DNA of 64,000 bases, from NCBI RefSeq assembly GCF_019970065.1, contig NZ_JAHXYH010000001.1:310001-374000 (forward strand), read 5' to 3'. The notes under the pieces were generated by a model. It saw only the letters and a list, made by a program, of their open reading frames with translations. It was not told the origin of the DNA and did no database searches. The first letter of the stretch is position 1, and every line of letters begins with the position of its first letter. Position numbers and translations under genes: made by a program. Positions 20,055-28,027 of the stretch are shown here, piece after piece. Origin of the DNA: Chryseobacterium sp. OSA05B. Lineage in GTDB: Bacteria; Bacteroidota; Bacteroidia; Flavobacteriales; Weeksellaceae.

Positions 20055-20366
20055 TTTTTTTGTTCTTTTAAATTAATATTTCAAAATTAGGTTCTTTAGT
20101 AAAACTGAATAATGATCTATGATAACTTCGGTCAATCTCTTTAATTTTGTCTTACAAATTCTCTTATTCTCAAGAAAATTTCAGTGCTGTTTTATCAGGC
20201 AGAGTCCAATTTTCAATGATATCATTTCGCTCAGACCGTGAAAAACCAGACTTTCCAACATGAATCAAATAAAATTAATTCATTGAAAAACAACAAATTA
20301 AATGATTTCAAAATAAAAAATATTAAAAAGTCTATCTTTTTAGTGGACTAATAAAAATATATGCCC
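20055..20366. other. Intergenic region upstream of the leader peptide
   Basis: No gene is seen. Just before the leader promoter, TAGTGGACTA (20341-20350) is an imperfect dyad (TAGT/ACTA) within GTCTATCTTTTTAGTGGAC; it may be an operator overlapping the -33 region. That is a guess from position only. Confidence 0.3.
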
Positions 20367-20374
20367 TATATTTG
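20367..20374 (+). promoter_or_regulatory. -7 box of the leader/EamA/metNIQ promoter
   Basis: TATATTTG is an exact TANNTTTG and is followed by C, with the leader ORF starting 27 nt further on. The -33 element is not a clear TTG, consistent with a regulated promoter. Confidence 0.6.
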
Positions 20375-20401
20375 CAACCGTATTCAGGAAAAGAAAACAA
20401 A

Positions 20402-20500
20402 ATGAAACAAGGATCTAAACATCAATCTATTAAGAAACAAAACATCAAAACTATGATGATGTGCAACTGTATGCCTATGCATCAGAAATTCCGTGGCTGA
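20402..20500 (+). CDS. Met/Cys-rich leader peptide of an attenuator
   Basis: This 32-codon ORF has residues 18-26 reading MMMCNCMPM: five Met and two Cys in nine positions, after a basic start (MKQGSKHQSIKKQNIKT). It begins 27 nt after a good -7 box and ends 26 nt before an intrinsic terminator, which is followed by an EamA exporter gene and metNIQ. That is the layout of ribosome-mediated attenuation. CGTGG in its last codons (20492-20496) is complementary to CCACG (20535-20539) at the terminator, and CCTTAC is duplicated at 20501 and 20530, both giving possible alternative pairings. Confidence 0.8.
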   Translation: MKQGSKHQSIKKQNIKTMMMCNCMPMHQKFRG

Positions 20501-20526
20501 CCTTACTTTTATATCACATATTTCAG

Positions 20527-20560
20527 AGGCCTTACCACGTTGTAGGGCCTTTTTATTTTT
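20527..20560 (+). terminator. Attenuator terminator upstream of EamA-metNIQ
   Basis: AGGCCTTAC (20527-20535), loop CACGTT, then GTAGGGCCT (20542-20550) with one G-U pair, followed by TTTTATTTTT. It lies between the Met/Cys leader ORF and the EamA start at 20586, so it must be read through to express the downstream genes. Confidence 0.85.
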
Positions 20561-20585
20561 ACCCATCACACAAAAAACATACAGA

Positions 20586-21581
20586 ATGAGCACTTCTAAA
20601 AACAGCTGGCTGGTGCCGGTGGCATTTATCAATATTTACGTCATTTGGGGAATTACATTCCTAGCAATTTCATTTGGTCTGAAAGGATTTCCTCCTTTTA
20701 TTCTTTCCGGTTTCCGTTTTCTGGCGGCTGGACTGATGATGATCGGATGGCTGCTGGCTAAAGGTGAAAAAGCCAATTCACTGATCAACTGGAAAAAGAA
20801 TGCCATCACGGGAATATTGATTCTTACCGGCGGAACAGGTCTTGTAGCCTGGGGAGAACAGTATGTATCAGCTTCTGAAGCTGCGATTGCCATTGCAACA
20901 GGTCCGTTCTGGTTCATTGCGATTGATAAGAAAAACTGGAAGTATTATTTCTCAGATAAATTTATTCCAATTGGATTAATCATCGGTTTTGTAGGTTTAA
21001 TATTATTCCTGAACGGAAGTGTTTCCAGTGCACATCATGCGGCAGTAAACGGAAACCTGCGAATAACAGCCTTCATTGTACTGGCATTAAGTTCAGTGGC
21101 CTGGGTACTCGGATCTTTATATTCAAAGAAAAATCCGGCCTCACAGTCTACGTTTATGAATATAGCACAACAATTGATCACAGCAGGTGTTGCAGCATTT
21201 ATTATTGCAGCATTCAGACAAGAATGGCACGGTTTTTCATTCTCCAATGTTCCTGTATCAGCATGGGCTGGCGTGCTCTTCCTAGTGTTTTTCGGATCAA
21301 TAGTCGCTTATTTATCTTATATATGGCTGCTTTCTGTAAAACCTGCGGCTTTGGTAAGTACTCATACCTACATCAACCCCATCGTTACGGTACTGGCAGG
21401 CTGGATCGTAGCAGGGCAAACCATTAACGGAAGCCAACTGTACGGATTATCAGTGATATTATTAGGCGTTTTACTCACCAATGTCACTAAGTATTTCAGA
21501 CTTTCCAAACGCTCAAAAGTGAAGATAAGAAGACTGAAACGATTGGTCAATAAGACCGTACGACCGTATCAGCCTGTTTAA
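20586..21581 (+). CDS. EamA/DMT family transporter
   Basis: From the ATG at 20586 the product has 331 residues and about ten membrane helices in two EamA repeats (FINIYVIWGITFLAI ... LSSVAWVLGSLYSKK). The frame open from 20493 would start inside the leader ORF and span the terminator, so it is rejected. EamA proteins export metabolites, often amino acids. Its place behind a Met/Cys attenuator and 21 nt before metN suggests methionine, cysteine or a related thiol as substrate, which is inferred from context. Confidence 0.85.
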   Translation: MSTSKNSWLVPVAFINIYVIWGITFLAISFGLKGFPPFILSGFRFLAAGLMMIGWLLAKGEKANSLINWKKNAITGILILTGGTGLVAWGEQYVSASEAAIAIATGPFWFIAIDKKNWKYYFSDKFIPIGLIIGFVGLILFLNGSVSSAHHAAVNGNLRITAFIVLALSSVAWVLGSLYSKKNPASQSTFMNIAQQLITAGVAAFIIAAFRQEWHGFSFSNVPVSAWAGVLFLVFFGSIVAYLSYIWLLSVKPAALVSTHTYINPIVTVLAGWIVAGQTINGSQLYGLSVILLGVLLTNVTKYFRLSKRSKVKIRRLKRLVNKTVRPYQPV

Positions 21582-21602
21582 AATTAAAACTATACATTAA
21601 AA

Positions 21603-22631
21603 ATGATAGAGATCAAAAACATTTCAAAAACATTTCATCAGAAAAAGCAGTCTTTCAAAGCACTGGATCAGGTGAGTCTCAGTGTTGAAAAGGGAGATAT
21701 TGTAGGAATCATCGGGTTTTCCGGAGCCGGAAAAAGCACCCTGATCCGTACGGTAAATCTTTTGGAAAGACCTGACGAAGGCCAAATCATCATCAATGGA
21801 AAGGATTTTATTCAGTTAAGCTCAAAACAGCTTGCTGCTGAACGAAAAAAAATCGGGATGATATTCCAGCATTTCAATCTGCTTTCATCGAGAACGGTTT
21901 TTGATAATGTAGCCCTTTCACTGGAACTGGATCATGTGAGTAAAGATGAGATCAACAGAAAAGTCAATGAACTGCTGAAAATTGTTGGACTGGAAGATAA
22001 AGCCAATGATTATCCCAAAAGCCTTTCGGGAGGCCAAAAACAGAGAGTCGCGATTGCAAGGGCACTGGCCAATGATCCCTATCTTCTTCTCTGCGATGAA
22101 GCTACCAGCGCACTGGATCCGGCAACGACACAATCCATTCTGCAGCTTTTAAGGGATATCAATCAAAGACTTGGTATCACCATCCTGCTGATCACGCATG
22201 AAATGGAAGTCATCAAAGCAGTCTGCAACCACGTAGCTGTTATCGACAAAGGAAAATTATTAGCAAAAGGAACATTAAGCGAGATCATCTCGAATAAAGA
22301 AAATCCGGTGATCCGACAATTTATAAATTCAGACATCATGACGATTCCTCAGGAACTCAATAAAAAACTGCAGAAAGAACCACAGGATGGTTTATTTCCG
22401 CTGGTTGAAATAGAACTCAATGAACATATCAGTGTTGAAAAATTACTTTCAACGCTTTATGACCAATATAAAATCCCTTACCGGCTTCTGAAAGCTGATG
22501 TGGAATATCTCGGCAACTCCAACTTCGGGAAACTTTTGCTTCAGCTGCAGGGTGAAACCGAGGAAAACCAGAAGGCAATCTATTATTTTAACCAGAATAA
22601 AATTCAAAATACAGTAAAAGGATATGCTTAG
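21603..22631 (+). CDS. metN: Methionine ABC transporter ATP-binding protein MetN
   Basis: The 342-residue ATPase has Walker A GFSGAGKST (38-46), signature LSGGQKQR, Walker B LLLCDEATSALDP and switch His in LLITHEME. Beyond about residue 250 it has the NIL regulatory domain (ISVEKLLSTLYDQYKIPYRLLKADVEYLG...), which binds methionine and trans-inhibits transport in MetN proteins. It overlaps metI by 8 bp. Confidence 0.95.
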   Translation: MIEIKNISKTFHQKKQSFKALDQVSLSVEKGDIVGIIGFSGAGKSTLIRTVNLLERPDEGQIIINGKDFIQLSSKQLAAERKKIGMIFQHFNLLSSRTVFDNVALSLELDHVSKDEINRKVNELLKIVGLEDKANDYPKSLSGGQKQRVAIARALANDPYLLLCDEATSALDPATTQSILQLLRDINQRLGITILLITHEMEVIKAVCNHVAVIDKGKLLAKGTLSEIISNKENPVIRQFINSDIMTIPQELNKKLQKEPQDGLFPLVEIELNEHISVEKLLSTLYDQYKIPYRLLKADVEYLGNSNFGKLLLQLQGETEENQKAIYYFNQNKIQNTVKGYA

Positions 22632-23280
22632 TGACTCAGTAATTGCTCTTTTGGGAAAGGGACTTTGGGAGACGGTTTATATGACGTTTGTTTCAGGATT
22701 TTTTGGATTTGTTTTAGGACTTCCGGTAGGAATTTTACTGTTTTTAACAAGAAAAGGACAGCTGCTGGAAAACAAAATTTATTACAGGATTATTTCTATT
22801 CTGGTTAATATTTTCAGATCCATTCCTTTTATTATTTTAATTGTCTGGATGATCCCTTTCACCAGGGTAATCATAGGGACGTCCATCGGTATGAATGCGG
22901 CATTGGTTCCGTTAAGTGTAGGAGCAGCTCCGTTTATCGCCAGACTGGTGGAAAACAGCCTTCTCGAGGTCCCACATGGTCTGATAGAAACAGCCAGATC
23001 TTTGGGGGCATCTCCTTTACAGATTATCCAGAAAGTACTGCTTCCGGAAGCACTTCCTTCCCTGATCAACAACGCAGCGATCACCCTGATCACCTTGGTG
23101 GGTTATTCTGCAATGGGTGGAGCTTTGGGAGCCGGTGGATTGGGACAGATCGGATATCAATACGGTTACATCGGTTATGATGCTGTGATTATGAATGTGG
23201 TATTGGTGCTTTTGGTGGCATTGGTGTTTATCATACAGTTTGCAGGGGACAGATTGGCGAAGAAATTTGATCACAGATAA
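22624..23280 (+). CDS. metI: Methionine ABC transporter permease MetI
   Basis: The 218-residue protein has five membrane helices and the ABC permease EAA loop (ETARSLGASPLQIIQKVLLPEALPSL). NIFRSIPFIILIVWMIPFTR is typical of MetI. It is translationally coupled to metN. Confidence 0.94.
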   Translation: MLSDSVIALLGKGLWETVYMTFVSGFFGFVLGLPVGILLFLTRKGQLLENKIYYRIISILVNIFRSIPFIILIVWMIPFTRVIIGTSIGMNAALVPLSVGAAPFIARLVENSLLEVPHGLIETARSLGASPLQIIQKVLLPEALPSLINNAAITLITLVGYSAMGGALGAGGLGQIGYQYGYIGYDAVIMNVVLVLLVALVFIIQFAGDRLAKKFDHR

Positions 23281-23317
23281 GTCAAAGACGGAAAGTTAAT
23301 ATATAAATCTAATAATT

Positions 23318-23346
23318 AAGGAGGCTGAGGCACTCGAAGCCACCTT
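23318..23346. repeat. Hairpin repeat between metI and metQ
   Basis: AAGGAGGCTGAGGCACTCG followed by AAGCCACCTT forms a stem AAGG-A-GGCT/AGCC-A-CCTT with one A-A mismatch. A related unit in opposite orientation lies at 24313-24341 after metQ. It may reduce readthrough or protect the metNI mRNA. Confidence 0.65.
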
Positions 23347-23365
23347 TTAATCATAAAAAATTCTA

Positions 23366-24184
23366 ATGAAAAAGATAAAAACCATAGCCATTTTAGCGGC
23401 CGGCGTTATGCTATTCAATGCATGTTCAGGAAAGAAAGACGATCCGAATCATATCGTGGTAGGAATTACTTACGGCCCGGAACTGGAAATTGCCGAAGCT
23501 GCTAAAAAAGTAGCCAAGGAAAAATACAATCTTGATGTGGAACTGATTCCTTTCAATGATTATGTGGTCCCGAATGAAGCTTTGAACAACGGAGATATTG
23601 AAGCCAATGCTTTTCAGCATGTTCCTTATTTAAATGAACAGTCAAAGCAGAGAGGCTATAAACTGGCTGTGGTAGGAAATACTTTTGTTTATCCTATTGT
23701 TGCTTATTCGAAAAAGATCCGAACGATCAGCCAGCTTCAGAATGGAAGTACGATTGTTATCCCGAATGACCCAACCAATGAGGGACGCTCTCTCCTTCTC
23801 TTGCAGAAAAACGGACTTTTAAAATTAAAAGAAGGCGTCGGACTTCTTCCAAAAGTCACAGACATCACTGAAAATCCAAAACAGTTGAAGATTCTCGAAA
23901 TCGAAGCTCCACAGCTTCCAAGGGTTCTGGACGATAAAGAAGTGGTTATCGCTATTATCAATAACAATTTTGCATCACAGGCAGGATTGGATCCCGCTAA
24001 GCAGGGTGTTTTCAGCGAGGATAAAGACTCACCTTATGTCAACGTCATCGTTGCTACTCATGACAATGAAAATTCCGCCAAAGTCAAAAACTTTGTAAAG
24101 GCTTATCAATCTGATGAAGTGGCTAAAAAAGCTGAGGAGATTTTCAAAGGAGGTGCGGTGAAGGGATGGGAAGATCATGAGTGA
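23366..24184 (+). CDS. metQ: Methionine-binding lipoprotein MetQ (NlpA family)
   Basis: The 272-residue protein has a lipoprotein signal ending LFNACSGKKDD, with Cys20 the lipidation site. The body is a type NlpA substrate-binding fold: HIVVGITYGPELEIAEAAKKVAKEKYNL, FNDYVVPNEALNNGDIEANAFQHVPYL, KIRTISQLQNGSTIVIPNDPTNEGRSLLLLQKNGLLKL, AIINNNFASQAGL. It delivers methionine to MetNI. The 85-nt gap from metI holds a hairpin. Confidence 0.93.
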   Translation: MKKIKTIAILAAGVMLFNACSGKKDDPNHIVVGITYGPELEIAEAAKKVAKEKYNLDVELIPFNDYVVPNEALNNGDIEANAFQHVPYLNEQSKQRGYKLAVVGNTFVYPIVAYSKKIRTISQLQNGSTIVIPNDPTNEGRSLLLLQKNGLLKLKEGVGLLPKVTDITENPKQLKILEIEAPQLPRVLDDKEVVIAIINNNFASQAGLDPAKQGVFSEDKDSPYVNVIVATHDNENSAKVKNFVKAYQSDEVAKKAEEIFKGGAVKGWEDHE

Positions 24185-24482
24185 TCAGTGATGAGTGATA
24201 AATGATGACTGATGAGATTGTTGCGGGGTATGCGATGCCGGATTCGGTGTGTAATTCGTAATATAGGACTCAAAACCCGGATGAAGATTTATATTTTAGA
24301 TAAAAAAAGAAACTGGTAGCTTCGGGAGCCTCAGCCGCCAGATATTTGTCATTCAATGTTTTTTCTCTCTTTACTATAACCTCAGAACCTACAACCCGCA
24401 ACGCTTAAACCCTAAAACTCTCCGACTCTCAAACTTCAGAACTCGGGGTCAACTATTTATTGCTTAAAATTTATTTTCTCAA
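24185..24482. other. Repeat-filled intergenic region between metQ and bglX
   Basis: It contains degenerate GATGAGTGAT-like tandem units (24180-24222), the hairpin copy at 24313-24341, and a G-poor stretch of CTCTCC/ACTCTCAAAC units (about 24376-24445) like that at 3462-3575. No gene or further structure is seen. Confidence 0.5.
24313..24341. repeat. Second, inverted copy of the metQ-flanking hairpin
   Basis: CTGGTAGCTTCGGGAGCC followed by TCAGCCGCCAG matches the reverse complement of the unit at 23318-23346 at most positions. The outermost base pairs differ in a compensated way (CTGG/CCAG here, AAGG/CCTT there), which supports selection for, or copying as, a hairpin. Confidence 0.6.
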
Positions 24483-24513
24483 TTTGAGATAATAAAAATT
24501 TTACTTACTTTTG
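24483..24513 (+). promoter_or_regulatory. Near-perfect flavobacterial promoter of the GH3 gene
   Basis: TTTG (24483-24486), 19-nt spacer and TACTTTTG (24506-24513) match TTTG-N19-TANNTTTG exactly. The ATG is 25 nt downstream. Confidence 0.8.
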
Positions 24514-24538
24514 TTGTTAATCAATAAAAAGGCATTTT

Positions 24539-26800
24539 ATGTTCAAGAAAACCGCCATTGTAAGTTTATTCACTTTTATTGCTGCTTCGTATATGGCTCA
24601 GACTCATACTCAACCCGTTTATTTAGATGAATCAAAACCTGTAGAGCAACGTATTCAGGATGCTCTTTCGAGAATGACCGTGGAAGAAAAAGTGGCTATG
24701 CTGCATGCACAGTCAAAGTTCAGCTCGCCCGGCGTTCCAAGATTGGGAATTCCAGAATTCTGGACTACAGACGGACCTCACGGGGTACGTCCGGAAGTGA
24801 TGTGGGACGAATGGGATCAGGCCGGATGGACGAATGACTCAATCATCGCCTACCCTGCCCTGACGGCACTTTCTGCAACATGGAACAAAAAAATGTCCTG
24901 GAATTACGGGAAAGCTTTGGGCGAAGAAGCCCGATACAGAAAAAAAGATATTCTTCTGGGACCTGGTGTCAATATCTACAGAACACCACTAAACGGTAGA
25001 AACTTTGAATATATGGGTGAAGACCCTTACTTAACTTCAAAAATGGTGGTTCCTTACATCAAAGGGGTACAATCCAATGGTGTGGCCACTTCTGTGAAGC
25101 ATTTTGCATTGAACAATCAGGAAATGTTCCGTCATACAAGCAATGTCAATATTGATGACCGAACGCTTTATGAGATTTATCTTCCGCCTTTCAAAGCGGC
25201 AGTAACTGAAGGTGATTCATGGACGATCATGGGTGCCTATGATATGTATAAAAACCAATACGCCAGCCAGAATCAGTATCTTTTAAATGACATTCTGAAA
25301 AAAGAATGGAACTATAAAGGAGTTGTGGTTTCCGACTGGGGAGCAGTGAATAATACAGAACAGGCTATCCATAACGGGCTGGATCTTGAATTCGGGAGCT
25401 GGACCAACGGGCTTTCTGCCGGTACTAAAAATGCTTACGATAACTATTATTTAGCAAAACCTTATTTAGACCTTATCAAAGCCGGAAAAGTAGGAACTCA
25501 GGAACTCGACGACAAGGTAACCAGATTACTTCGTTTAGCCTATAAAACTACGATGAACAGGAACAAGCCTTTCGGAAATATTGCTTCTGAAGAACATAAA
25601 GCTGTGGCCAAAGAAATCGGAGAAGAAGGAATTGTATTACTGAAAAATCAAGGAAATATACTTCCAATTGATCTTAATAAAGCTAAAAAAATTGCCGTTA
25701 TCGGTGAAAATGCTATCAAAATCATGACTGTTGGTGGTGGTTCTTCGTCTTTAAAAGTAAAATATGAAACGCTTCCATTAGACGGAATCAAGTCCAGATT
25801 TGGAAAACAGGCGGATGTACAGTATGCGAGAGGTTATGTAGGAGACATCGGTGGAGAATATAATGGAGTAAAATCCGGACAGAACTTAAAAGACGACCGT
25901 TCTGCAGCAGAATTGTTGAACGAAGCTGTAGAATTAGCCAAAAAATCCGACTATGTTATTTTCGTAGGAGGCCTGAATAAATCAGACTTTCAGGACAGTG
26001 AAGGTAACGACAGAAAAAGCTACGGACTTCCATATAATCAGGACAATGTGATCGCAGCATTAGCAAAAGCGAATAAAAATCTTGCAGTCGTTTTAGTTTC
26101 CGGAAACGCGGTGGCAATGCCTTGGATTAAAGAAGTTCCTTCTGTTCTCCAGTCGTGGTATTTGGGTTCTGAGGCCGGAAATTCCATCGCTTCTGTTTTG
26201 GCAGGTGATGCGAATCCGTCAGGAAAACTTCCGTTTACTTTCCCTGTGAAACTTGAAGATAATTCAGCTCATCAGTTGGGAGAATATCCCGGACAAAAAG
26301 ACGAACTGGCAGCCGGAAAAGGAAAAGATCAGAAAAACCCGATCAATATTACGTATAACGAAGGTGTTTTTGTAGGATATCGTTGGCATGACACGAAAAA
26401 GATCAAACCTTTGTTCAGCTTTGGGCATGGATTGAGCTACACTACATTTGAGTTTGGGAAGGCTTCTGCTGATAAAACCGTAATATCTCAGGATGATAAG
26501 ATCACATTCACCGTGACAGTAAAAAATACTGGGAAGAAAGCGGGGGCTGAAGTTGCACAGTTATACATCAGTGATACCAAAGCTTCTGTACCACGCCCTG
26601 CAAAAGAACTGAAAGGTTTTGAAAAGGTATATTTAAATCCCGGTGAGCAGAAGGAAGTGACGTTCACGATTGATAAAACGGCATTGAGCTATTTTGATGC
26701 AGATAAGCATGAATGGACGGCTGAGCCCGGTGATTTTGAGGCGCAGATCGGGAATTCTTCTGATGCGATTAAGACGAAGGTGAAGTTTACGTTGAAGTAG
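24539..26800 (+). CDS. bglX: Periplasmic GH3 beta-glucosidase BglX
   Basis: The 753-residue enzyme has a signal peptide (MFKKTAIVSLFTFIAASYMAQ). It continues with the GH3 N-terminal barrel (WTTDGPHGVRPE, SVKHFALNNQE; nucleophile Asp266 in VVSDWGAV), the alpha/beta sandwich domain (FVGGLNKSDFQDSEGNDRKSYGLPYNQ), and a C-terminal fibronectin type III-like domain (VTVKNTGKKAGAEVAQLYISD). BglX enzymes release glucose from beta-glucosides and oligosaccharides in the periplasm. It is monocistronic, with its own promoter and terminator. Confidence 0.93.
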   Translation: MFKKTAIVSLFTFIAASYMAQTHTQPVYLDESKPVEQRIQDALSRMTVEEKVAMLHAQSKFSSPGVPRLGIPEFWTTDGPHGVRPEVMWDEWDQAGWTNDSIIAYPALTALSATWNKKMSWNYGKALGEEARYRKKDILLGPGVNIYRTPLNGRNFEYMGEDPYLTSKMVVPYIKGVQSNGVATSVKHFALNNQEMFRHTSNVNIDDRTLYEIYLPPFKAAVTEGDSWTIMGAYDMYKNQYASQNQYLLNDILKKEWNYKGVVVSDWGAVNNTEQAIHNGLDLEFGSWTNGLSAGTKNAYDNYYLAKPYLDLIKAGKVGTQELDDKVTRLLRLAYKTTMNRNKPFGNIASEEHKAVAKEIGEEGIVLLKNQGNILPIDLNKAKKIAVIGENAIKIMTVGGGSSSLKVKYETLPLDGIKSRFGKQADVQYARGYVGDIGGEYNGVKSGQNLKDDRSAAELLNEAVELAKKSDYVIFVGGLNKSDFQDSEGNDRKSYGLPYNQDNVIAALAKANKNLAVVLVSGNAVAMPWIKEVPSVLQSWYLGSEAGNSIASVLAGDANPSGKLPFTFPVKLEDNSAHQLGEYPGQKDELAAGKGKDQKNPINITYNEGVFVGYRWHDTKKIKPLFSFGHGLSYTTFEFGKASADKTVISQDDKITFTVTVKNTGKKAGAEVAQLYISDTKASVPRPAKELKGFEKVYLNPGEQKEVTFTIDKTALSYFDADKHEWTAEPGDFEAQIGNSSDAIKTKVKFTLK

Positions 26801-26828
26801 TTTTTATTAATATATTTTAAATATAGAG

Positions 26829-26856
26829 GCAGGTTCTACGGGATCTGCTTTTTTTT
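26829..26856 (+). terminator. Rho-independent terminator of bglX
   Basis: GCAGGTTC, loop TACG, GGATCTGC: eight pairs including two G-U, followed by eight T. Confidence 0.75.
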
Positions 26857-26862
26857 GTTTTT

Positions 26863-26900
26863 TTAACCACAAATTTCACAGATATACACAGATGTTTGCG
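26863..26900. repeat. Dispersed TAACCAC...TTTCACAGAT...CACAGATG unit
   Basis: TTAACCACAAATTTCACAG followed by ATATACACAGATGTTTG aligns with 16793-16830 (TAACCACTGATTTCACGG, then ATTGACACAGATGATTG). Shorter relatives occur near 6924 and 11655. Confidence 0.5.
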
Positions 26901-26966
26901 GATATTATTTTGGGTAAAAATCTTTGATTTTTTTTTTAAACGAAGATGCTATTTAGTTACAATAAT

Positions 26967-27191
26967 TTATTTCTTTTCAGCTTCTTTTTTATATTCAATT
27001 CCTTCGTCAGCATTGATTTCAATGGTAATATCTTTCCCTTTCTTATAAACGGGACAGGAAACGCGCATCAGAAACTTTTCAGCAGCTTCATTGGATAATG
27101 GTTCAGCTATCGGATCATTTTCATTATTGTAGAATTTCATCAGTGTGATTCTATTTTCGTCTAAACTCCAATTCCCGCTTCCTTCATACAT
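26967..27191 (-). CDS. Short hypothetical protein, possibly a remnant
   Basis: From the first ATG at 27191 the product has 74 residues, MYEGSGNWSLDENRITLMKFYNN onward, without signal peptide or recognised domain. The same frame stays open upstream to a stop near 27258 with only a TTG start available, and the sequence begins as if mid-domain (GSGNWSLDENRITLMKF). It may be the C-terminal piece of a decayed lipoprotein-like gene. Function unknown. Confidence 0.45.
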   Translation of the reverse strand: MYEGSGNWSLDENRITLMKFYNNENDPIAEPLSNEAAEKFLMRVSCPVYKKGKDITIEINADEGIEYKKEAEKK

Positions 27192-27301
27192 CAATGAATT
27201 CTTATTGAATATTTTATGAATGTACAAAACAGAATAAAAAAAGAAAATATTTTTGTTTCATCTTTTAAGTACAATTTAAATAAAAAATTACATAAACCCT
27301 A

Positions 27302-27325
27302 TGATAGTATCATTTGATACTATCA
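27302..27325. repeat. 11-bp perfect palindrome
   Basis: TGATAGTATCA, TT, TGATACTATCA, followed on the plus strand by eleven A. There is no T-run 3' on either gene's sense strand in terminator position, so it looks more like an operator upstream of the small minus-strand ORF than a terminator. Confidence 0.6.
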
Positions 27326-27348
27326 AAAAAAAAAATCACTTTCATCCA

Positions 27349-27376
27349 CAAAAAATGCCCGGATCTCACCCGGGCA
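27349..27376 (-). terminator. Intrinsic terminator of the efflux/DUF2652 transcript
   Basis: On the minus strand, TGCCCGG and CCGGGCA form a 7-bp stem followed by a T-run (plus-strand A at 27349-27355). It is about 40 nt past the stop of the DUF2652 gene. Confidence 0.8.
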
Positions 27377-27414
27377 CCGCATAGCAAATTTACAAGGATT
27401 AAAAAATAGATATG

Positions 27415-27969
27415 CTAGTTGACACTTTCAAAATAATGAATCATTCCTCCTTCCGGAAGATGATATTTCTGTGTATGGGTTTCTGACTCGCTGTTTACGC
27501 TGTTTTCTAAAAAAGAATTACTGAACAGGGCATAGGACGGCTGCTCGGCAAATTCATTTTTCAGCATCTGATGGGCTTCCACTATCGTTTTTCCATAGAG
27601 CTTTTTAAAACTTCCGATCGTATACTGTGAAAATTTCCCATAGTGAACGATGAATTTCAACGACATATCGATGGCTGTACTGAGCTCCTTGCTCAATTCT
27701 TTTATCTTTTGGTTAAAAGCATTCCGCATTTTCCAAAGCATCGTTGAAATCTTCTGATAGGAAGGCTTGTCATCATATCTGTAAAATAAAATGGCATCGC
27801 CCTCGATCTCTGAAATTTCAAAATACTGATCATTCATATCGATCAGTGTAGATAGTAGTTGTCTTACAATATATTCTCCTGTATAAAGTTTTGTATTGAA
27901 CACAAATTCAGTAAACCCGCTGAAATCAGGAATAAGAATAATACCCTCATGTATATTTGTATTCTTCAT
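27415..27969 (-). CDS. DUF2652 (adenylate-cyclase-like) protein
   Basis: The 184-residue cytosolic protein begins IILIPDFSGFTEFV and continues with EISEIEGDAILFYRYD and LKFIVHYGKFSQYTIGSFKKLYGKTIVEAHQMLKN. This layout is the class III cyclase-like fold used by DUF2652 proteins. Both metal-aspartates of true cyclases can be placed loosely (PDFSGF, EGDAILF), but activity is unproven. It is downstream of the efflux pump genes on the same strand, 58 nt after the outer-membrane component. Confidence 0.8.
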   Translation of the reverse strand: MKNTNIHEGIILIPDFSGFTEFVFNTKLYTGEYIVRQLLSTLIDMNDQYFEISEIEGDAILFYRYDDKPSYQKISTMLWKMRNAFNQKIKELSKELSTAIDMSLKFIVHYGKFSQYTIGSFKKLYGKTIVEAHQMLKNEFAEQPSYALFSNSFLENSVNSESETHTQKYHLPEGGMIHYFESVN

Positions 27970-28027
27970 AATGATTTAGTTTAAAAACCTGCTGCATCAT
28001 CATAGACGAAGCAGGTTTCATTTTACT

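Noticed and set aside
20493..20585. Upstream extension of the EamA gene
   Set aside because: It would begin in the leader-peptide ORF and encode across the attenuator terminator; the ATG at 20586 gives the normal EamA N-terminus.
20367..20600. SAM riboswitch before the methionine uptake genes
   Set aside because: No SAM-I or SAM-II-like conserved core or kink-turn is visible; the leader ORF and terminator explain the region better.
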